This document shows, piece after piece, positions 12,601-23,049 of a stretch of DNA of 64,000 nt (positions within the stretch are counted from its first letter, which is position 1; every line of letters begins with the position of its first letter). The stretch is from Mesorhabditis belari. Taxonomy: Eukaryota > Nematoda > Chromadorea > Rhabditida > Rhabditidae. The DNA is taken from positions 310,001 through 374,000 of the forward strand of contig CAUEEP010000145.1 in assembly GCA_958450365.1 (NCBI GenBank), given 5' to 3'. The notes below the pieces were generated by a model that was not told where the DNA came from, ran no database searches, and worked only from the letters and a program-made list of their open reading frames with translations. The position numbers and the translations under genes are program-made.

Positions 12601-13706
12601 TTTTTTGCCGTTAGCAATTTAAGATTTTTCGTTTTTTCTCAGCAACAACCCTTCGATTTTGACTATTTTGATTATGGTTTGATACAAAATAAAATTGCGC
12701 GTCGAATAATACCAAAATCAACTCAAAATATGATATCTATACAAGGTTATGAGTCAAAAGGTTAAGTCCCACCCATGATGAGCGGGGTTTAGGTTTTTAG
12801 CCAACAACTTTGCGTGGATATTATATTTTGAGTTGATTTTGGTATCATTCGACGCGCAATTTTATTTTGTATCAAAATAGTCAAAATCGAAGGTCTGGTG
12901 CTGAGAAAAACACGAAAAATCTTAAATTGCCAACGGCAAAAAAGACCAATAAATGTTTTGGTTAAAATTTTAGGATAAAGACATGAAAATATTAATAAAT
13001 TTATAGCACTGAAATTGAGCAGTTATAGCAGTTTAAATTATGCAACCAAACCAAAAACATACCTGACAAGAAGAGCTCCAGCAAGTGCTCCCAACGAAAC
13101 GCTGCCGACTACGAGAGCCCAAATGAGATTGAGATTTGTCTGGAATTTGAAATATTCGGTAATCCATTAAAAACAAAAAGTTTAGCTTTTTTTCAAAGCG
13201 AATTTGATTTCTGTACTAACCTCACTAACAAAAGTGCCACTTCTTTCCATATAAGTGAGATTGATCCATTGGGTGATCAACTCCTGGCACGGGTTCACGA
13301 TTCCATAGCTGAAACACAAAATGTGCAATTGTTGTGCAAACAAAGCACAAAACAAAGTGCAATTGTTGAAAAATTCTAATAAAAAGATTATAAAACAACT
13401 TCTAATATCAATTGTTAAAGTTTTATTATAGTTTTTACCTGTAAAATTGAGCGCTTCCCCCGAGGATCGCCGTGAGAATGGTAATGTAGTACCTGGAAAG
13501 ATTGTTTTTGACGCAAAAATGCAATCAATTTTGTTAATTCTTAAATTTTGCTTTACAAAAAGCTAAAGCTTACATAAATTCTTAAAGATTGTTTTCAAAG
13601 AAAGAGCTTAAGTCAAGTTTTCAAGCAGCTTGCTTGAAAGTTTTAGTCCAAAATTTTGAAAATTTCTTGCTCACCTGACTCCTAGCTTCACATTTTTCAC
13701 AATCAT
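6637..13706 (-). CDS. SLC2/GLUT-like facilitative sugar transporter (MFS)
   Basis: Seventeen exons (high to low): 13706-13675, 13492-13439, 13308-13221, 13139-13063, 12543-12454, 12354-12222, 12113-12063, 11967-11867, 11473-11353, 11311-11157, 10532-10421, 8893-8828, 8727-8617, 8525-8439, 7747-7666, 7544-7435, 6717-6637. They join in phase to 516 aa, normal for the family. GLUT landmarks in order: extracellular loop with NLTY glycosylation site (~45-50), RVLSERCGRR after TM2 (84-93), IGRF (121-124), PESPK before the central loop (205-209), QQFTG in TM7 (278-282), DRVGRR after TM8 (327-332), SPIPW in TM10 (383-387). This family moves hexoses across the plasma membrane by facilitated diffusion; substrate unknown. 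Introns carry a mariner, two palindromes and a tRNA-like sequence, yet the frame is intact. Confidence 0.92.
9011..10289 (+). mobile_element. Full-length mariner transposon with intact transposase
   Basis: This 1279-bp element is flanked by TA on both sides, with matching ends (TTAGGTTGTTAACCCAAAAA on the left; the reverse complement of the right differs by one base over the same span). It sits in transporter intron 11 in opposite orientation to the gene. The size and TTAGG terminus are those of mariner elements. An undamaged frame and similar ends suggest a recent insertion. Confidence 0.93.
9170..10210 (+). CDS. Mariner transposase (346 aa, intact)
   Basis: A 346-aa single frame at the typical mariner length. 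The N-terminal DNA-binding half contains KSAAESAREINDFYG and the helix-turn-helix region ending in WFQKFRNG. The catalytic half shows THDQSW (first Asp), LLEDNARPH (second Asp) and YSPDVAPSDFHLF (third Asp). I count 35 residues between the second and third Asp; 34 is usual for mariner. No stop or frameshift is present. The ATG at 9170 is the first in frame. It would cut and paste the element at TA sites. Overlapping open frames on the other strand are shadows. Confidence 0.93.
   Translation: MPTTNRPTPEVWHKDLHHRYQQHKSAAESAREINDFYGFKVVTTRTAQEWFQKFRNGRTNMKRKSGSGGHNKINRRILWQRLRQNPEGTARQLDAGLFSHVTMWKYLKKTGRKWRKQQQIPHRLTPAIKAKRALLCGRLLSKYRHGRLPLDTIVTHDQSWVFYDGRVVQKQWLKPGQTGAAVPKRDVHGKKQMLCMYWCSRGPLFWQLLPIGQTFTADVYIRHMQRVENGLVTMRANGQWIGPVNLLEDNARPHRATKSTQFVQNTLGWNRLDHPPYSPDVAPSDFHLFLSLKNFLRGKSFKTEAEVRDSIDDFLVSKNADFSEKGLKKLPKRWMNVKTKRGDYIV
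10715..11032. repeat. Palindromic element in transporter intron 10
   Basis: Long inverted arms of about 120 bp each start with TTCTAACTTGCTTCAAATCT and its complement, with about 70 bp between them. It resembles a fold-back or non-autonomous DNA element. It is non-coding. Confidence 0.75.
11527..11600 (-). pseudogene. tRNA-like sequence (intron 8 of transporter)
   Basis: The minus strand has a good A box (TAGCTCAGTGA), a closed D stem (GCTC/GAGC), an anticodon arm with loop CCGGTAA and a B box (GGTTCAATTCC). The 3' acceptor strand does not pair with the 5' strand (GTGCCAA), and position 33 is C instead of U. It is a decayed tRNA or a tRNA-derived repeat, not a working gene. Confidence 0.55.
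12605..12955. repeat. Palindromic element in transporter intron 4
   Basis: Inverted arms of about 130 bp (12605-12740 and 12820-12955) share GATTTTGACTATTTTGAT and TTGCGCGTCGAATAATACCA. It is a fold-back element with no coding content. Confidence 0.75.
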
Positions 13707-14018
13707 TTTCCTTTAATAATGAAAAAAATTTCAGTAAACGTGAAAAATCTCGTAAATTTCTTCAAATAGTACAGACAAAGCATGGTCATTTTGGTGTGGG
13801 GAATCGATAAGAATGGAGAATTCTGATTGATCTTTACTATTCTTTTTGCTTTTTGTCCTTTGTTTCAGCGGAGAGAAAAAGTGCTTAAAATTTGAAGAAA
13901 AACTTTTTAGAAAAGAGATAAGAATGATTAGACTGAACTGGCAAATTCTGCAAAAAATCTAATGAAGAAGGTTTTATTGTTTGATCATTTTACCGTTTCA
14001 TGGACGGCAGTTAAAACG

Positions 14019-14412
14019 TGACTACTTTGCGCCAAATTTTTTCCGCAACTCGCCATGGCTTTCTTCTAAGTGGATTTCTTTCTTTGGAGCTCGAATTCGG
14101 GCAAATCAAAAAACAAAAACTCCGGCCGGACTCGAACCCAAGACCATTCGTTTACCGGACAGCTGTGCTAACCATTACACCATAAAGCACTAGGTCACCG
14201 CTACTCCAGAGGGACTTCATTAGCAAAAGGTTGTGAGTTCAAGTCCCAGTGGCGCACGAGTTTTTGATCTGCACTAGTTTCAACTTTGGTGTCATTTTGT
14301 AGATCTCAAAAAGTGCAACAAAATGACACCAAAATCATAAAGATTGGCCCACTTAGAAGAAAGTTATGGGGAGTTGCGCAAAAAATTTAGTTCAAAATAG
14401 CCACCCCTAAAA
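14019..14412. mobile_element. Inverted-repeat element carrying tRNA-like cores
   Basis: Ends of about 60 bp are imperfect inverted repeats (left 14019-14077, right 14346-14408; shared AACTC.CCAT and CTTTCTTCTAAGTGG). The interior holds, on minus, a tRNA-like core at about 14118-14193 with A box TGGTGTAATGG and perfect B box GGTTCGAGTCC, and on plus a second B-box-like arm (GAGTTCAAGTCCC near 14238). The minus core shares the loop CCGGTAA with the tRNA-like sequence at 11527-11600. Confidence 0.6.
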
Positions 14413-14699
14413 GTCAAGAGTAACAAGGGAAACAGAATCAATGTAAATAAAATTTTTCTTTAAATTGCTTTAACATTTAAAGTGTTGAAAAGCAAATCCG
14501 TTTAAATTTCGTTCTATCCATTTAATTCACGTTTAAATTTTTAGCAATGGTTGATTTTTAACTTAACTGAATAGCTTGTCTAAATATTTAATTGAACTAA
14601 ATAGCTTATCTTATGTTTATACGACTTTTGGCAGGGTATATATCACTATATCACTATCACAAATTCATAAGTACAGCCAAAAATGTGTGTACACGTTAA

Positions 14700-14951
14700 G
14701 AACAAGAAGTAGAACTAGAACTAGAGCTAGAACTAGAACTAGAACTAGAACTAGAACTAGAACAAGAACAAGAACCAGAACAAGAACTAGAACTAGAACC
14801 AGAACTAGAACCAGAACAAGAACTAGAACAAGAACTAGAACTAGAGCCAGAACTAGAACTAGAACTAGAGCTAAAACTAGAACTAGAACTAGAGCTAGAA
14901 CTAGAACTAGAACTAAAGCTAGAACCAGAACAAGAACTAGAACTAGAACCT
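14700..14951. repeat. Hexanucleotide satellite (GAACTA)n
   Basis: About 40 units of GAACTA with GAACAA, GAGCTA and GAACCA variants. Because the unit is a multiple of three it yields long Arg-Thr or Ser frames that are not genes. Confidence 0.95.
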
Positions 14952-15645
14952 ATTTCTTGAATAAATCCCATTTACAATTCCAATCTTTCGGGTTTTCTAG
15001 ATGCATTGGCTTTAAGAGCTTTCAAAACTGTCAAAAAGTCAAATTTTAGAACGAAAAACTTCCTCACTTTTGGTCAAAACACAAATTTGAGTAGAAATTG
15101 AAATCTCTTATTTCTAAGTTTATATAAGAATACCTGTGTTAAAGCTCTAGAACCAATACAATTACTTGCTCTTTAACTATCAAGTTGTGATGGAAATTTT
15201 CAAACTAACCTTGCTGTGCACATTCGAGAAGTTGAACAGTTAACCAGTTGAAATAATAAGATCCTTCAAAGCCAAAGAGAAGAAGATTTTTTGAATCTCA
15301 TTCCTATCTATTTCATCTCATTGGGGAGACAATTATTGTGGATACATTTGCTGGGTAAATGCCCATCGGCTAAACAAGTACAACGGGGGGATTATCAATA
15401 GCGATAAGATCAGAGAGAATATCAAGTATATGGTAGGCTTTTGGCAATTTTGGAAAGCCAATTCTTGAGTAGGCAGACTTGGCGTCTGTCTTTTGATTGG
15501 GCACGTGCAAAGCATGTGTTAATGATGGACAAGAGATTTCAGATCTACAGGATGCGGCAGGATTATTGCAACCAATATTTTTTAAGGATAGAAACCGATA
15601 AAAGAGAAACCAACTCAAAAACTTTAAAAATTTATTTTTAAAGAT
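14952..15645. other. Intergenic, repeat debris
   Basis: No gene seen. Positions 15550-15570 (CAGGATTATTGCAACC) recall the termini of the Tc1/mariner element at 29663-30650, suggesting a decayed end of that family. Confidence 0.4.
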
Positions 15646-15864
15646 ATCGTATTCTCTCTAATAGCAGTGCACCCCGGCAAGCCGAGTTGGTGACTATTTT
15701 ACGGTTTCTAAGTTTTCGCAGAAGCTCAACACTCTAATCCCCACAAGATCTCGTCTTCAGCTACATTTTCCGACCCCACATCGATAGGTTCTGATAAGCG
15801 GTTCTCGAGATTTCGAGGAATTTAGGCAACGCTCAGGGTTCACTACTATTAGAGAGAACATGGT
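15646..15864. mobile_element. MITE family A, copy 1
   Basis: A roughly 220-bp element with termini like CGTATTCTCTCTAATAG at the left and its complement at the right. The interior has a conserved block (GACTATTTTACGGTTTCTAA ... CACATCGATAGGTTC). It is non-coding and has five longer copies in this window. Confidence 0.8.
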
Positions 15865-15934
15865 AATTAATTTAAGTAATAAGTAAATAAAGAGTTTAAG
15901 TAAAAAAGTGTATGCTAAGTTCTTTAAGCTGAAC

Positions 15935-16113
15935 TATGACTATTTTGCGGTTTCTAAGTTTTCGCAGAAGCTCAACACTCTAATCCCCCACAAGATCTCA
16001 TCGTCAGCTACCTTTTCCGACCCCACATCGATAGGTTTTGATAAGCGGTTTTAGAGATTTCGAGCAATTTAAGCAACGCTCAGGGTCCACTACTATTAGA
16101 GAGAATACGTATA
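15935..16113. mobile_element. MITE family A, copy 2 (left end missing)
   Basis: Begins inside the conserved block and keeps the right terminus (ACTACTATTAGAGAGAATAC). Confidence 0.8.
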
Positions 16114-16302
16114 TGGGTTTTTTTCTTCCATACATTTAGAGCTTAAGGATTGTGCTTGTGTATTGTTTGTGCTATTTGATATTGGCTTTGATTAGAAAAT
16201 AGGGTTTCTTTTAGATTAAATGAGACAAAAATTGCACTAATTCTAGCTCTAGAACCGAGAATCTTAGCTGAACTCAAGATTTTGACAGATTTTCCTTTCG
16301 AT

Positions 16303-16524
16303 TACCGTATTCTCTCTAATAGCAGTGCACCCCGGCAAGCCGAGTTGGTGACTATTTTACGGTTTCTAAGTTTTCGCAGAAGCTCAACACTCAAATCCCC
16401 CACTAGATCTCATCGTCAGCTACATTTTCCGACGCCACATCGATAGGTTCTGATAAGCGCTTTTCGAGATTTCGAGCAATTTAGACGACGATCAGGGTGG
16501 ACTACTATTAGAGAAAATACGGTA
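16303..16524. mobile_element. MITE family A, copy 3
   Basis: Both ends present: TACCGTATTCTCTCTAATAG on the left and its near complement on the right. Confidence 0.85.
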
Positions 16525-16605
16525 TCTTAAAGAAGAAAAACTACTTTCTTTTAAAAAGATCTTTATGGACAGAAATGCAGGCCTGGTGACATTTGGGAAA
16601 TGCAT

Positions 16606-16863
16606 TCATCGTGGCCAAATGGTAAGTGTGATCGAGTCCACCATATGCTTTTTGAAGAGATTTCTTAAGCGAATTGATGCTGAACTACGGTTTTGAGCAC
16701 GTTTTTGCTTAAAGAACATTCCAAACACTGAAATCCATCGGATTAAGATCGGGATTTGAAGGTGGTCACTAAAGGTGGCCAAATCGGGAGAATCGGGACT
16801 GTTTGCGCCAGTCCTGAACCACTCGAGCCTTGTGAATAGAGTGTGTTCCTCGCGGTTAAACAA
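16606..16863 (-). mobile_element. Decayed Tc1/mariner transposase fragment
   Basis: An 85-codon minus-strand frame contains WFRTGANSPDSPDLATF. This corresponds to the FRTG...PNSPDLN region of the transposase remnant at 29786-30070, with diverged sequence and no intact ends. Only a fossil remains. Confidence 0.5.
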
Positions 16864-17312
16864 TTAACTAAATAAATTTGCATAATTGTTTTTTAGTCGA
16901 TTAATGGCGGTTAAACTCGGTTAAAGCGATGGTTAAACGAACTGATTTATGCAAATTTTTTTGAATACAGATTGCTACGAGCAACGGTGCCCTTTGGAAT
17001 TTTTTATGATTGATGCTTTTTTTGATTTTTTTCTGCTTCTTTTCTTTTAACTTAGTTCTTTATCAAATAACATTTATTTTTAGATTAACTCTGCACTACA
17101 ATCGACAGAAATCAGTAACAACATGTAGAACAACATCAAATGGATAACGAGGACAATTTTTTTCTGTAATGTCTCAAAATTTTAAAAAATTACTGAAGTT
17201 AATTGATTTTTTTAGAAAAGAAGAAAGAAACATAATTGCAAAAAAGGAAAAACCAAAAGAAATCGAACTCGGACGTTTAAGGCAAGATTTAGTGCAAATT
17301 TGGCGCGGGGTA

Positions 17313-17843
17313 ATGGGTTGGTGAATTGAAAACTGTCGGCTATTGTCATATGTCACAGTTTGAGCACTTTCTTCAAAAGAAACCCATTTTGGTGTCAATG
17401 GGAAAGTTGTAGAGAATCAAAAATTAAGCTTATATCCAAATTTTCAGAAAGATTCAAAAACTGTTTTTCAAGAAATGCCAAATTTACGAATTTTCACAAA
17501 ACTTTTCACAAAACTTGCATTTTAAGCGAAACTACTAAGTGTATCTGTTTGGAAATTTGGCTATAAGCCTAATTTTTGATTCTCTACAACTTTTCCATTG
17601 ACACCAAAATGGGTTTCTTTTGAAGAAAGTGCTCAAACTGGGACATCTCCAGTCCTCCATTTTTGAGTCTCACACTTGTCTCACACACAAACCAAAATCC
17701 TACTACGAAAGAGGAATCCGCAAATTGCTTGTAAAATGGGCAGAAGTCGTCAATAATAATGGAAATTATTTGGAATGAATTGATGGTTTTGTGTTGAATA
17801 AATTTTAGTTCAAAGTCCAGCAGTTTTCAATTCACCAACTTAA
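17313..17843 (+). mobile_element. Non-autonomous mariner family B, copy 1
   Basis: About 530 bp between TA dinucleotides, ends related to TTGGGTTGGTGAATTG. The plus strand keeps the last codons of a mariner transposase (SYYERGIRKLLVKWAEV...GNYLE, stop). An inverted copy of an internal piece lies near the left end, making the element partly self-complementary. Everything upstream in the transposase is deleted. Confidence 0.85.
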
Positions 17844-17848
17844 TAGTA

Positions 17849-18285
17849 GAAAGTGACCGCAAAGTATAGCGACAAGTTTTTGGAAAAGTACCTGGTAAAT
17901 GCCTAACTTATTTTAGAAGTGTCAAGTGTTATATAGAGAGTTGTAGCCCTAATTCTCGACAACATTTATCTACCAAAAACTTCTCGATTTGACTTATACA
18001 ACTCATTTAACAAGCGCTTGAATGAGCGCTAGTCTCCGGCGATCTCTCCGGCGATCTGCCATTTTTCACCATTGCTACATTAAAAAATTTCATTCAGAAA
18101 AGTTTTTTTTCAGTCAAATTTGTGGTGATTTTATCTAAAAAAATGTTTTCAACAAATTTAGCTGAACAGCTGATATAATGAGATACGCATATGAACTGAA
18201 TATCGAAAATACTCATTTTTACCTTTTCCCCTGCTCCTCCAAAAAGAGCTTGACATCAGCTTAAATTTTGGTTATGCCAGTTCGG
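17849..18285. mobile_element. Fold-back family C, partial copy
   Basis: Starts AAGTGACCGCAAAGTATAGC and matches one arm plus the centre of the complete element at 23050-23743; the other arm is missing. Confidence 0.75.
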
Positions 18286-19263
18286 CCAAAACAATTAAGT
18301 GTGATTCTTAATGTTATTAAGTGATGTTAAACGCTATTTTTGCATTGAAGAAATATTGAAAAGCTTTTACGTAAATGTAAAATTTACGCGTCTACGGTGG
18401 CTTTTTTTGAGCGCGTGTTTTAGGAAACGCATTAACCAAAAAGAATACACTCTACTTGTGAGCAAAAGCATCATGCTGCATAAAACATCAAATCCTGCCG
18501 CAAAATGATTTTTGGCTCACGGAAGAAGATCTTACTTAAGTATAAAGTTTATTATTTCAAATTTACAAGATTGTAAAGAAATATTTTGAAAAAAAGCACT
18601 AAATAGCAGAAAGAAAAGACGAGCAACAGACAGAAAGACGCTTTATAGGAATAAAGAAAACAAAAATGACGATATCGGTCAAATAGATTTTTTAAACTTT
18701 AAGACAACAGAAAATGTATTCAATGAAAACTTCTAGGGATAATTTTTGACGTTCTTTCCAAAAAACATCGTTTCAAAACGGTTGAAGCACGGGATCTTTA
18801 TGAAAAAGCGTGTTGAAAACCTGAATTTTTGACCCCCTGCTTTGCACGCCCTGAAATCAGTCAAAAATTGAAGTGAATTGGAAAACCAAATATGCCATCT
18901 TATAGATTTCGTTTCAAGCTTTCAGAATCACTAAAACACTTATAGACTTCTATGTATAGTTCTCGAGTTATAGTGCTTCAAAGTTGGGGTGAACTTGATG
19001 TATTTTTGTCCAGTACTGTATGTCAAGTTAGTTGTTCGAACTAACCCTGCAGCGGTTGGAATGATCCTGTCGCACCTTGTAGAGTTGAACTAGAGCTAGA
19101 ATGCTGATTTCAAAACTGGACAACACTTTTCTGTCTTAGCTGAAAATTTGTGTAAATCAAAGTTTTGAGTTTTGACGCCAAGGCACTTGCTTTCTTAACA
19201 CATTCACGACGATATGACTCACCGGTGGTGAGTCGTATCTGTACTAATGACGTAGCTGTACAT
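18286..19263. other. Gene-poor interval
   Basis: No gene recognised. A stretch ending TTGTCCAGTACTGTA (19007-19021) resembles the end of the palindromic element at 59306-59542, so part is probably transposon debris. Confidence 0.4.
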
Positions 19264-19620
19264 ACGTACTAATGACGTGGGCCGTACTAATGACGTGGGC
19301 CGTACTAATGACCTGGGCCGTATTAATGACCTGGGCCGTATTAATGACCTGGGCCGTATTAATGACGTGGGCCGTACTAATGACCTGGGCCGTACTAATG
19401 ACCTGGGCCGTACTAATGACGTGGGCCGTACTAATGACGTGGGCCGTACTAATGACCTGGGGCGTGCTAATGACCTGGGCCGTACTAATGACGTGGGCCG
19501 TACTAATGACGTGGGCCGTACTAATGACGTGGGCCGTACTAATGACGTGGGCCGTACTAATGACCTGGGGCGTGCTAATGACCTGGGCCCTACTAATGAC
19601 CTGGGCCGTACTAATGATGA
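19264..19620. repeat. 18-bp minisatellite (GGGCCGTACTAATGACGT)
   Basis: About 19 tandem units with G/C variation in GACGTGG versus GACCTGG and occasional TATTAAT. The unit is a multiple of three, so two plus-strand frames stay open throughout (MTWAVL and GRTNDL repeats). I see no gene structure around it. Confidence 0.95.
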
Positions 19621-21151
19621 TTATTTTTAATCACAATCGAATGACTATAATAGTTTAGTTCATCTTTGAATTTACACCAAGCTATCAGTAAAACAGCTAA
19701 CGAAAACGCAACTGTACGCACGAAATCTTGTCGTCGCAAATGCGTTAATTTAGTATGTTTGTGTACATGAGTTTGCATTTAGACCTGAATTAGAATTCGA
19801 ATGCCATTTCCAAAAAAAGGACACCATTTCACATTATAAACTGATATTAGAGTTGAAGAAATAGCTTACTGAAACTGTTAGTAAATAGATCGAATTGAGA
19901 AATTTTTAGGCAAAAATGCTTACAACAGTTTACATCTTATTCTTAGCGCAAAAAAAAGCAAATGCTTCGGCTTTTTGCTTCATTTTGACATTGCTTCTTG
20001 TAAGCGCTCAATAAAATGAGTATTCTTTGCTGTGCATTGTAATCGCAAACGATCTGGCACACGGTGATTGCGTAAGAACCGAACTTTCCAATCAAGCTTA
20101 GTGTGTGTGAAAGTGTGGGTGGTTAATTTTGGAATCATGTAAAAGACAATGGTCGTCGTTAGTATTGCGAAGTGCAGTCGCTGCTCTCACTTTGCGGCCG
20201 TTTTCCTTCTACTAAACAACACTTTTTCTAGAACTTTTCTATACCATCTACATTTTAATTGGAGATTCGTACAAAGCGAAGGCGCTGGTAAATGGCAATT
20301 TTTTCGGCGCAATTTCTGTTTTTACAAGTCGCGCAATCTTCATGGTCTCGAAAAATCACTGTATAAAGTGACGATCGAGGTGTTTTTTGTGCGACTGCGT
20401 AATCGCTTGCGCCCTGGCAAACCGCTCCGGTATAAAGTGCTTTCCTTTTGGCAACTGGGGTAGGAGCGGTGAGCGACTGGCTTTCTTGGCGTCAGTATGC
20501 ACAAATCCCTGGGATGAATCCTTGCCTTAGCTTTGGCTGTATTTTTAGATACAAATTCGAGATTGCACAAAACTAAAACCAGCTGAAATGCTCAATATTG
20601 AAACTGATTTAAAAGGCGGATTTCATCTTTTAATACCTGATAAACTATTGATAATTAGTTTAGTCATTCCTGCATAAAATTTCGTCAAACAATTATCTTA
20701 CTACAGCTACCTGCCGACAATTTGGTTTTAGTGAGCATTGGTCCTAATTTAGGTCCTTCTTTAAGCAAAACCCGTGAATTGGTTCTCTAAAAGTTCTTTA
20801 ATTTAATCAATAAACTTTAAAACAATAGCTTTATTCAACTTGTAAGAAGTGTTTTCCTTTTAATGAATGGAAAAGAGACGCGAAACCCTGGCAACGTACA
20901 CTTAATAAAGGAAACAACATTAAAGATATTCAGTTAACGGGCTAAATTCCCTACAATGAAAATTAGCAATACAAAACGTAATTGATTGTTTTATTATAAT
21001 TCTCAGATTTAAATTTTGTGTCGAATAATCGGTCAGGTATTCTATACGTTCCTAGGTGTAAGCGGAGCTGACAATTCCAAGAATTAACTTTTTATAGAAA
21101 TCAGATTTAAATCTAATAGAACGTAAATATATCTAAGAGCAAATATTTTAG
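19621..21151. other. Gene-poor interval
   Basis: No complete gene found. Positions 20232-20345 contain an open, partly hydrophobic plus-strand stretch after a TTTTTCTAG acceptor-like site, but no partner exon was seen. The first unit of a roughly 110-bp direct repeat lies at 20690-20803. Confidence 0.4.
20690..20803. repeat. Direct repeat, first copy (pair at 21369-21480)
   Basis: About 110 bp sharing TAGGTCCTTCTTTAAGCAAA with 21369-21480 at high identity, same orientation. The two copies bracket the Ly6-like exon. Confidence 0.8.
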
Positions 21152-21295
21152 GAAGAAGGTGAGTTCAAAATGGAAACCGACGACCTCCAGGATCATCTAT
21201 TTTGCTGTAAAAGCGATTTCTGTAATTCATCCACGATTTCAAGTTCTTTCTTCGTTTACTTTTTCACTTTATTGTGTTTCTTTGCGATTTTGTGA
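21152..21295 (+). CDS. Terminal exon of a Ly6/three-finger-like GPI-anchored protein (orphan)
   Basis: After an ATATTTTAG acceptor, 47 codons read to TGA. The stretch FCCKSDFCNSS matches the CC-x-x-D-x-C-N ending of Ly6/uPAR-type domains, followed by a hydrophobic tail (FFVYFFTLLCFFAIL) typical of a GPI-anchor signal. Family knowledge predicts earlier exons with a signal peptide and further cysteines; I could not find them upstream. It may be a pseudogene remnant, or upstream exons may be displaced by repeats. Confidence 0.5.
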   Translation, partial: EEGEFKMETDDLQDHLFCCKSDFCNSSTISSSFFVYFFTLLCFFAIL

Positions 21296-21368
21296 TGGAT
21301 TGTATATTTTTATTTCTTTAAAACAAAGCCAAGCAATACGAGAATTAGGAAAAAATCGTCAAAAATCG

Positions 21369-21480
21369 TCAAATAATTATCTTACTACAGCTACACGCTG
21401 ATAATTTGGTTTTATTGAGCATTGGTCCTAATTTAGGTCCTTCTTTAAGCAAAACCCGTGAATTGGTTCTCTAAAAGTTT
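21369..21480. repeat. Direct repeat, second copy (pair at 20690-20803)
   Basis: Matches 20690-20803 with a few substitutions. Confidence 0.8.
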
Positions 21481-21961
21481 TCTAAAACCTCTCTAAAAGC
21501 TCTCTATTCAAAACTTGATAAAAATTTCGATAACCCAAAGTTGGAGAATATTGGAGAATATTTGAAAGTTCAAATTTCCTAGAAGCTTTTTTCATTGTTC
21601 TTTATTCTCTATTGTCTTTCTAGCTTTTTCCAAATTCCATCCAGATTTCCCCTAGTATATCTAGCGTTATCATTTTGCCCATTTACAACTTACAACCAAT
21701 CTTTCGAAGCTGTTGTAAAAAAACCGAAAACCGCTTGTAAATTTTGGAATCATTCGTGAAAATTTCTGCTTAAATGCTTCTTTTGGTGTTTGTTTTATTG
21801 CCAGGTTTTTTTTAAAAATTCTTTTTTAAATGAACATTTTTAAGGATTGATATTTGCTGATCGGCAAATTACTTTAACAAACGATTCTGCTTCGTACGTA
21901 GCTTATGGAGAGAAACTGTTGAATTATCAGGTTTTTAAATGAAATTAATTTCTACTGAAAC

Positions 21962-22172
21962 AATGTGATTATCGTATTTTATAACAGTATGAACTACAAG
22001 AAAAAGCGTCTTTTTGTGTTATCAATAGACGACATCCAACAAAGTTCAGAGTTCAATGAGTTGAAATAAAATAAGTATATGAATTCAATGGTTAAATATT
22101 TTTAAAAAGAAAAAGGAGACAATTTCATTTGTCGGAATTTGTTATTTTCTTAGAATTTTAACCAATTTATTT
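21962..22172. repeat. Direct repeat of about 205 bp, first copy
   Basis: Matches 22698-22907 with about 90% identity by eye, beginning TGTGATTATCG. The 525 bp between the copies hold no recognisable gene. Confidence 0.8.
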
Positions 22173-22697
22173 ATTTTGATCTGATTAAAATTTAAGAAGT
22201 ATACTAAAAGAACCAGAAGCTAATAGTTTTGATAAAAATCAGAGACAAGTTGACATGTTAAAAAAACTCATTAGTAGAGGAATATCTAACAAGACTCGAT
22301 GACTTGTATTGTGATTTTGCTCTCGTCCTGTTCAACAATCAATTCCTTATTCCCAAATAGCTAGTGGTCTTTAAGTTCTTTTCGGAAATCCGTGTCTTTT
22401 CATTGTAAAATTATCATATGCAAAACCCAAAGCCAATTCGATTCTCTTAGGACTTTTCTTGGGACAAATGATTGAAATAAACTCCACCAATAGGTTCTAC
22501 GAGCCTGAAAATCTCAGAGCACAAATTTTTAACACTAAATCTCATTTGGGAATCATTTACAGAACAAAAGAAAAATCGGGACTATGAAGATTGCGCCGAA
22601 TGGAATTACCATTTACCAGGGCCTTCGCATTGTGCGAATTTGGTATTAAAATGTAGCCCTTCAATTGAAATAAACTCAAAAAACTAAAAATAAACAG

Positions 22698-22907
22698 TGT
22701 GATTATCGCATTTTATAACAGCATGAACTACAAGAAAAAGCGTCTTTTTGTGTCATCAATAGTCGACATCCAACAAAGTTCAAAGAGTTCAATGAGTTAA
22801 AATAAAATAAGTATATAAGAATTCAATGGTTAAATATTTTCAAAAAGAAAAAGTTAGACAATTTAATTTGTCGGAATTTGTTATTTTTTTAGAATTTTTT
22901 CTTCCAC
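22698..22907. repeat. Direct repeat of about 205 bp, second copy
   Basis: Second copy of 21962-22172. Confidence 0.8.
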
Positions 22908-23049
22908 TAACGCGTTTTCTAAAACATCTCATTTTTCGAAATCTGCCGTAATCTTGTTCTCAGTTTAGCGCTTTATTATAAACGTTAGTATCGCTTTTTG
23001 ATATAATTCTCTATCCCTTGTGAGCTCTTACTCAATCAAAACAAATGTA

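Noticed and set aside
14576..15049. 157-codon Arg-Thr-rich plus-strand frame and its Ser-rich minus counterpart
   Set aside because: Both are translations of the (GAACTA)n hexamer array, which is open because its unit is a multiple of three.
19272..19658. Repeated MTWAVL and GRTNDL frames
   Set aside because: These are products of the 18-bp minisatellite; no promoter, splice sites or homologous context.
20149..20463. Frame of 104 codons and an alternative hydrophobic exon at 20232-20345
   Set aside because: No partner exon, and splice sites are ambiguous.
21962..22907. Possible miniature LTR element (TRIM) formed by the ~205-bp direct repeats
   Set aside because: No target-site duplication, no primer-binding site next to the left repeat and no polypurine tract could be seen.
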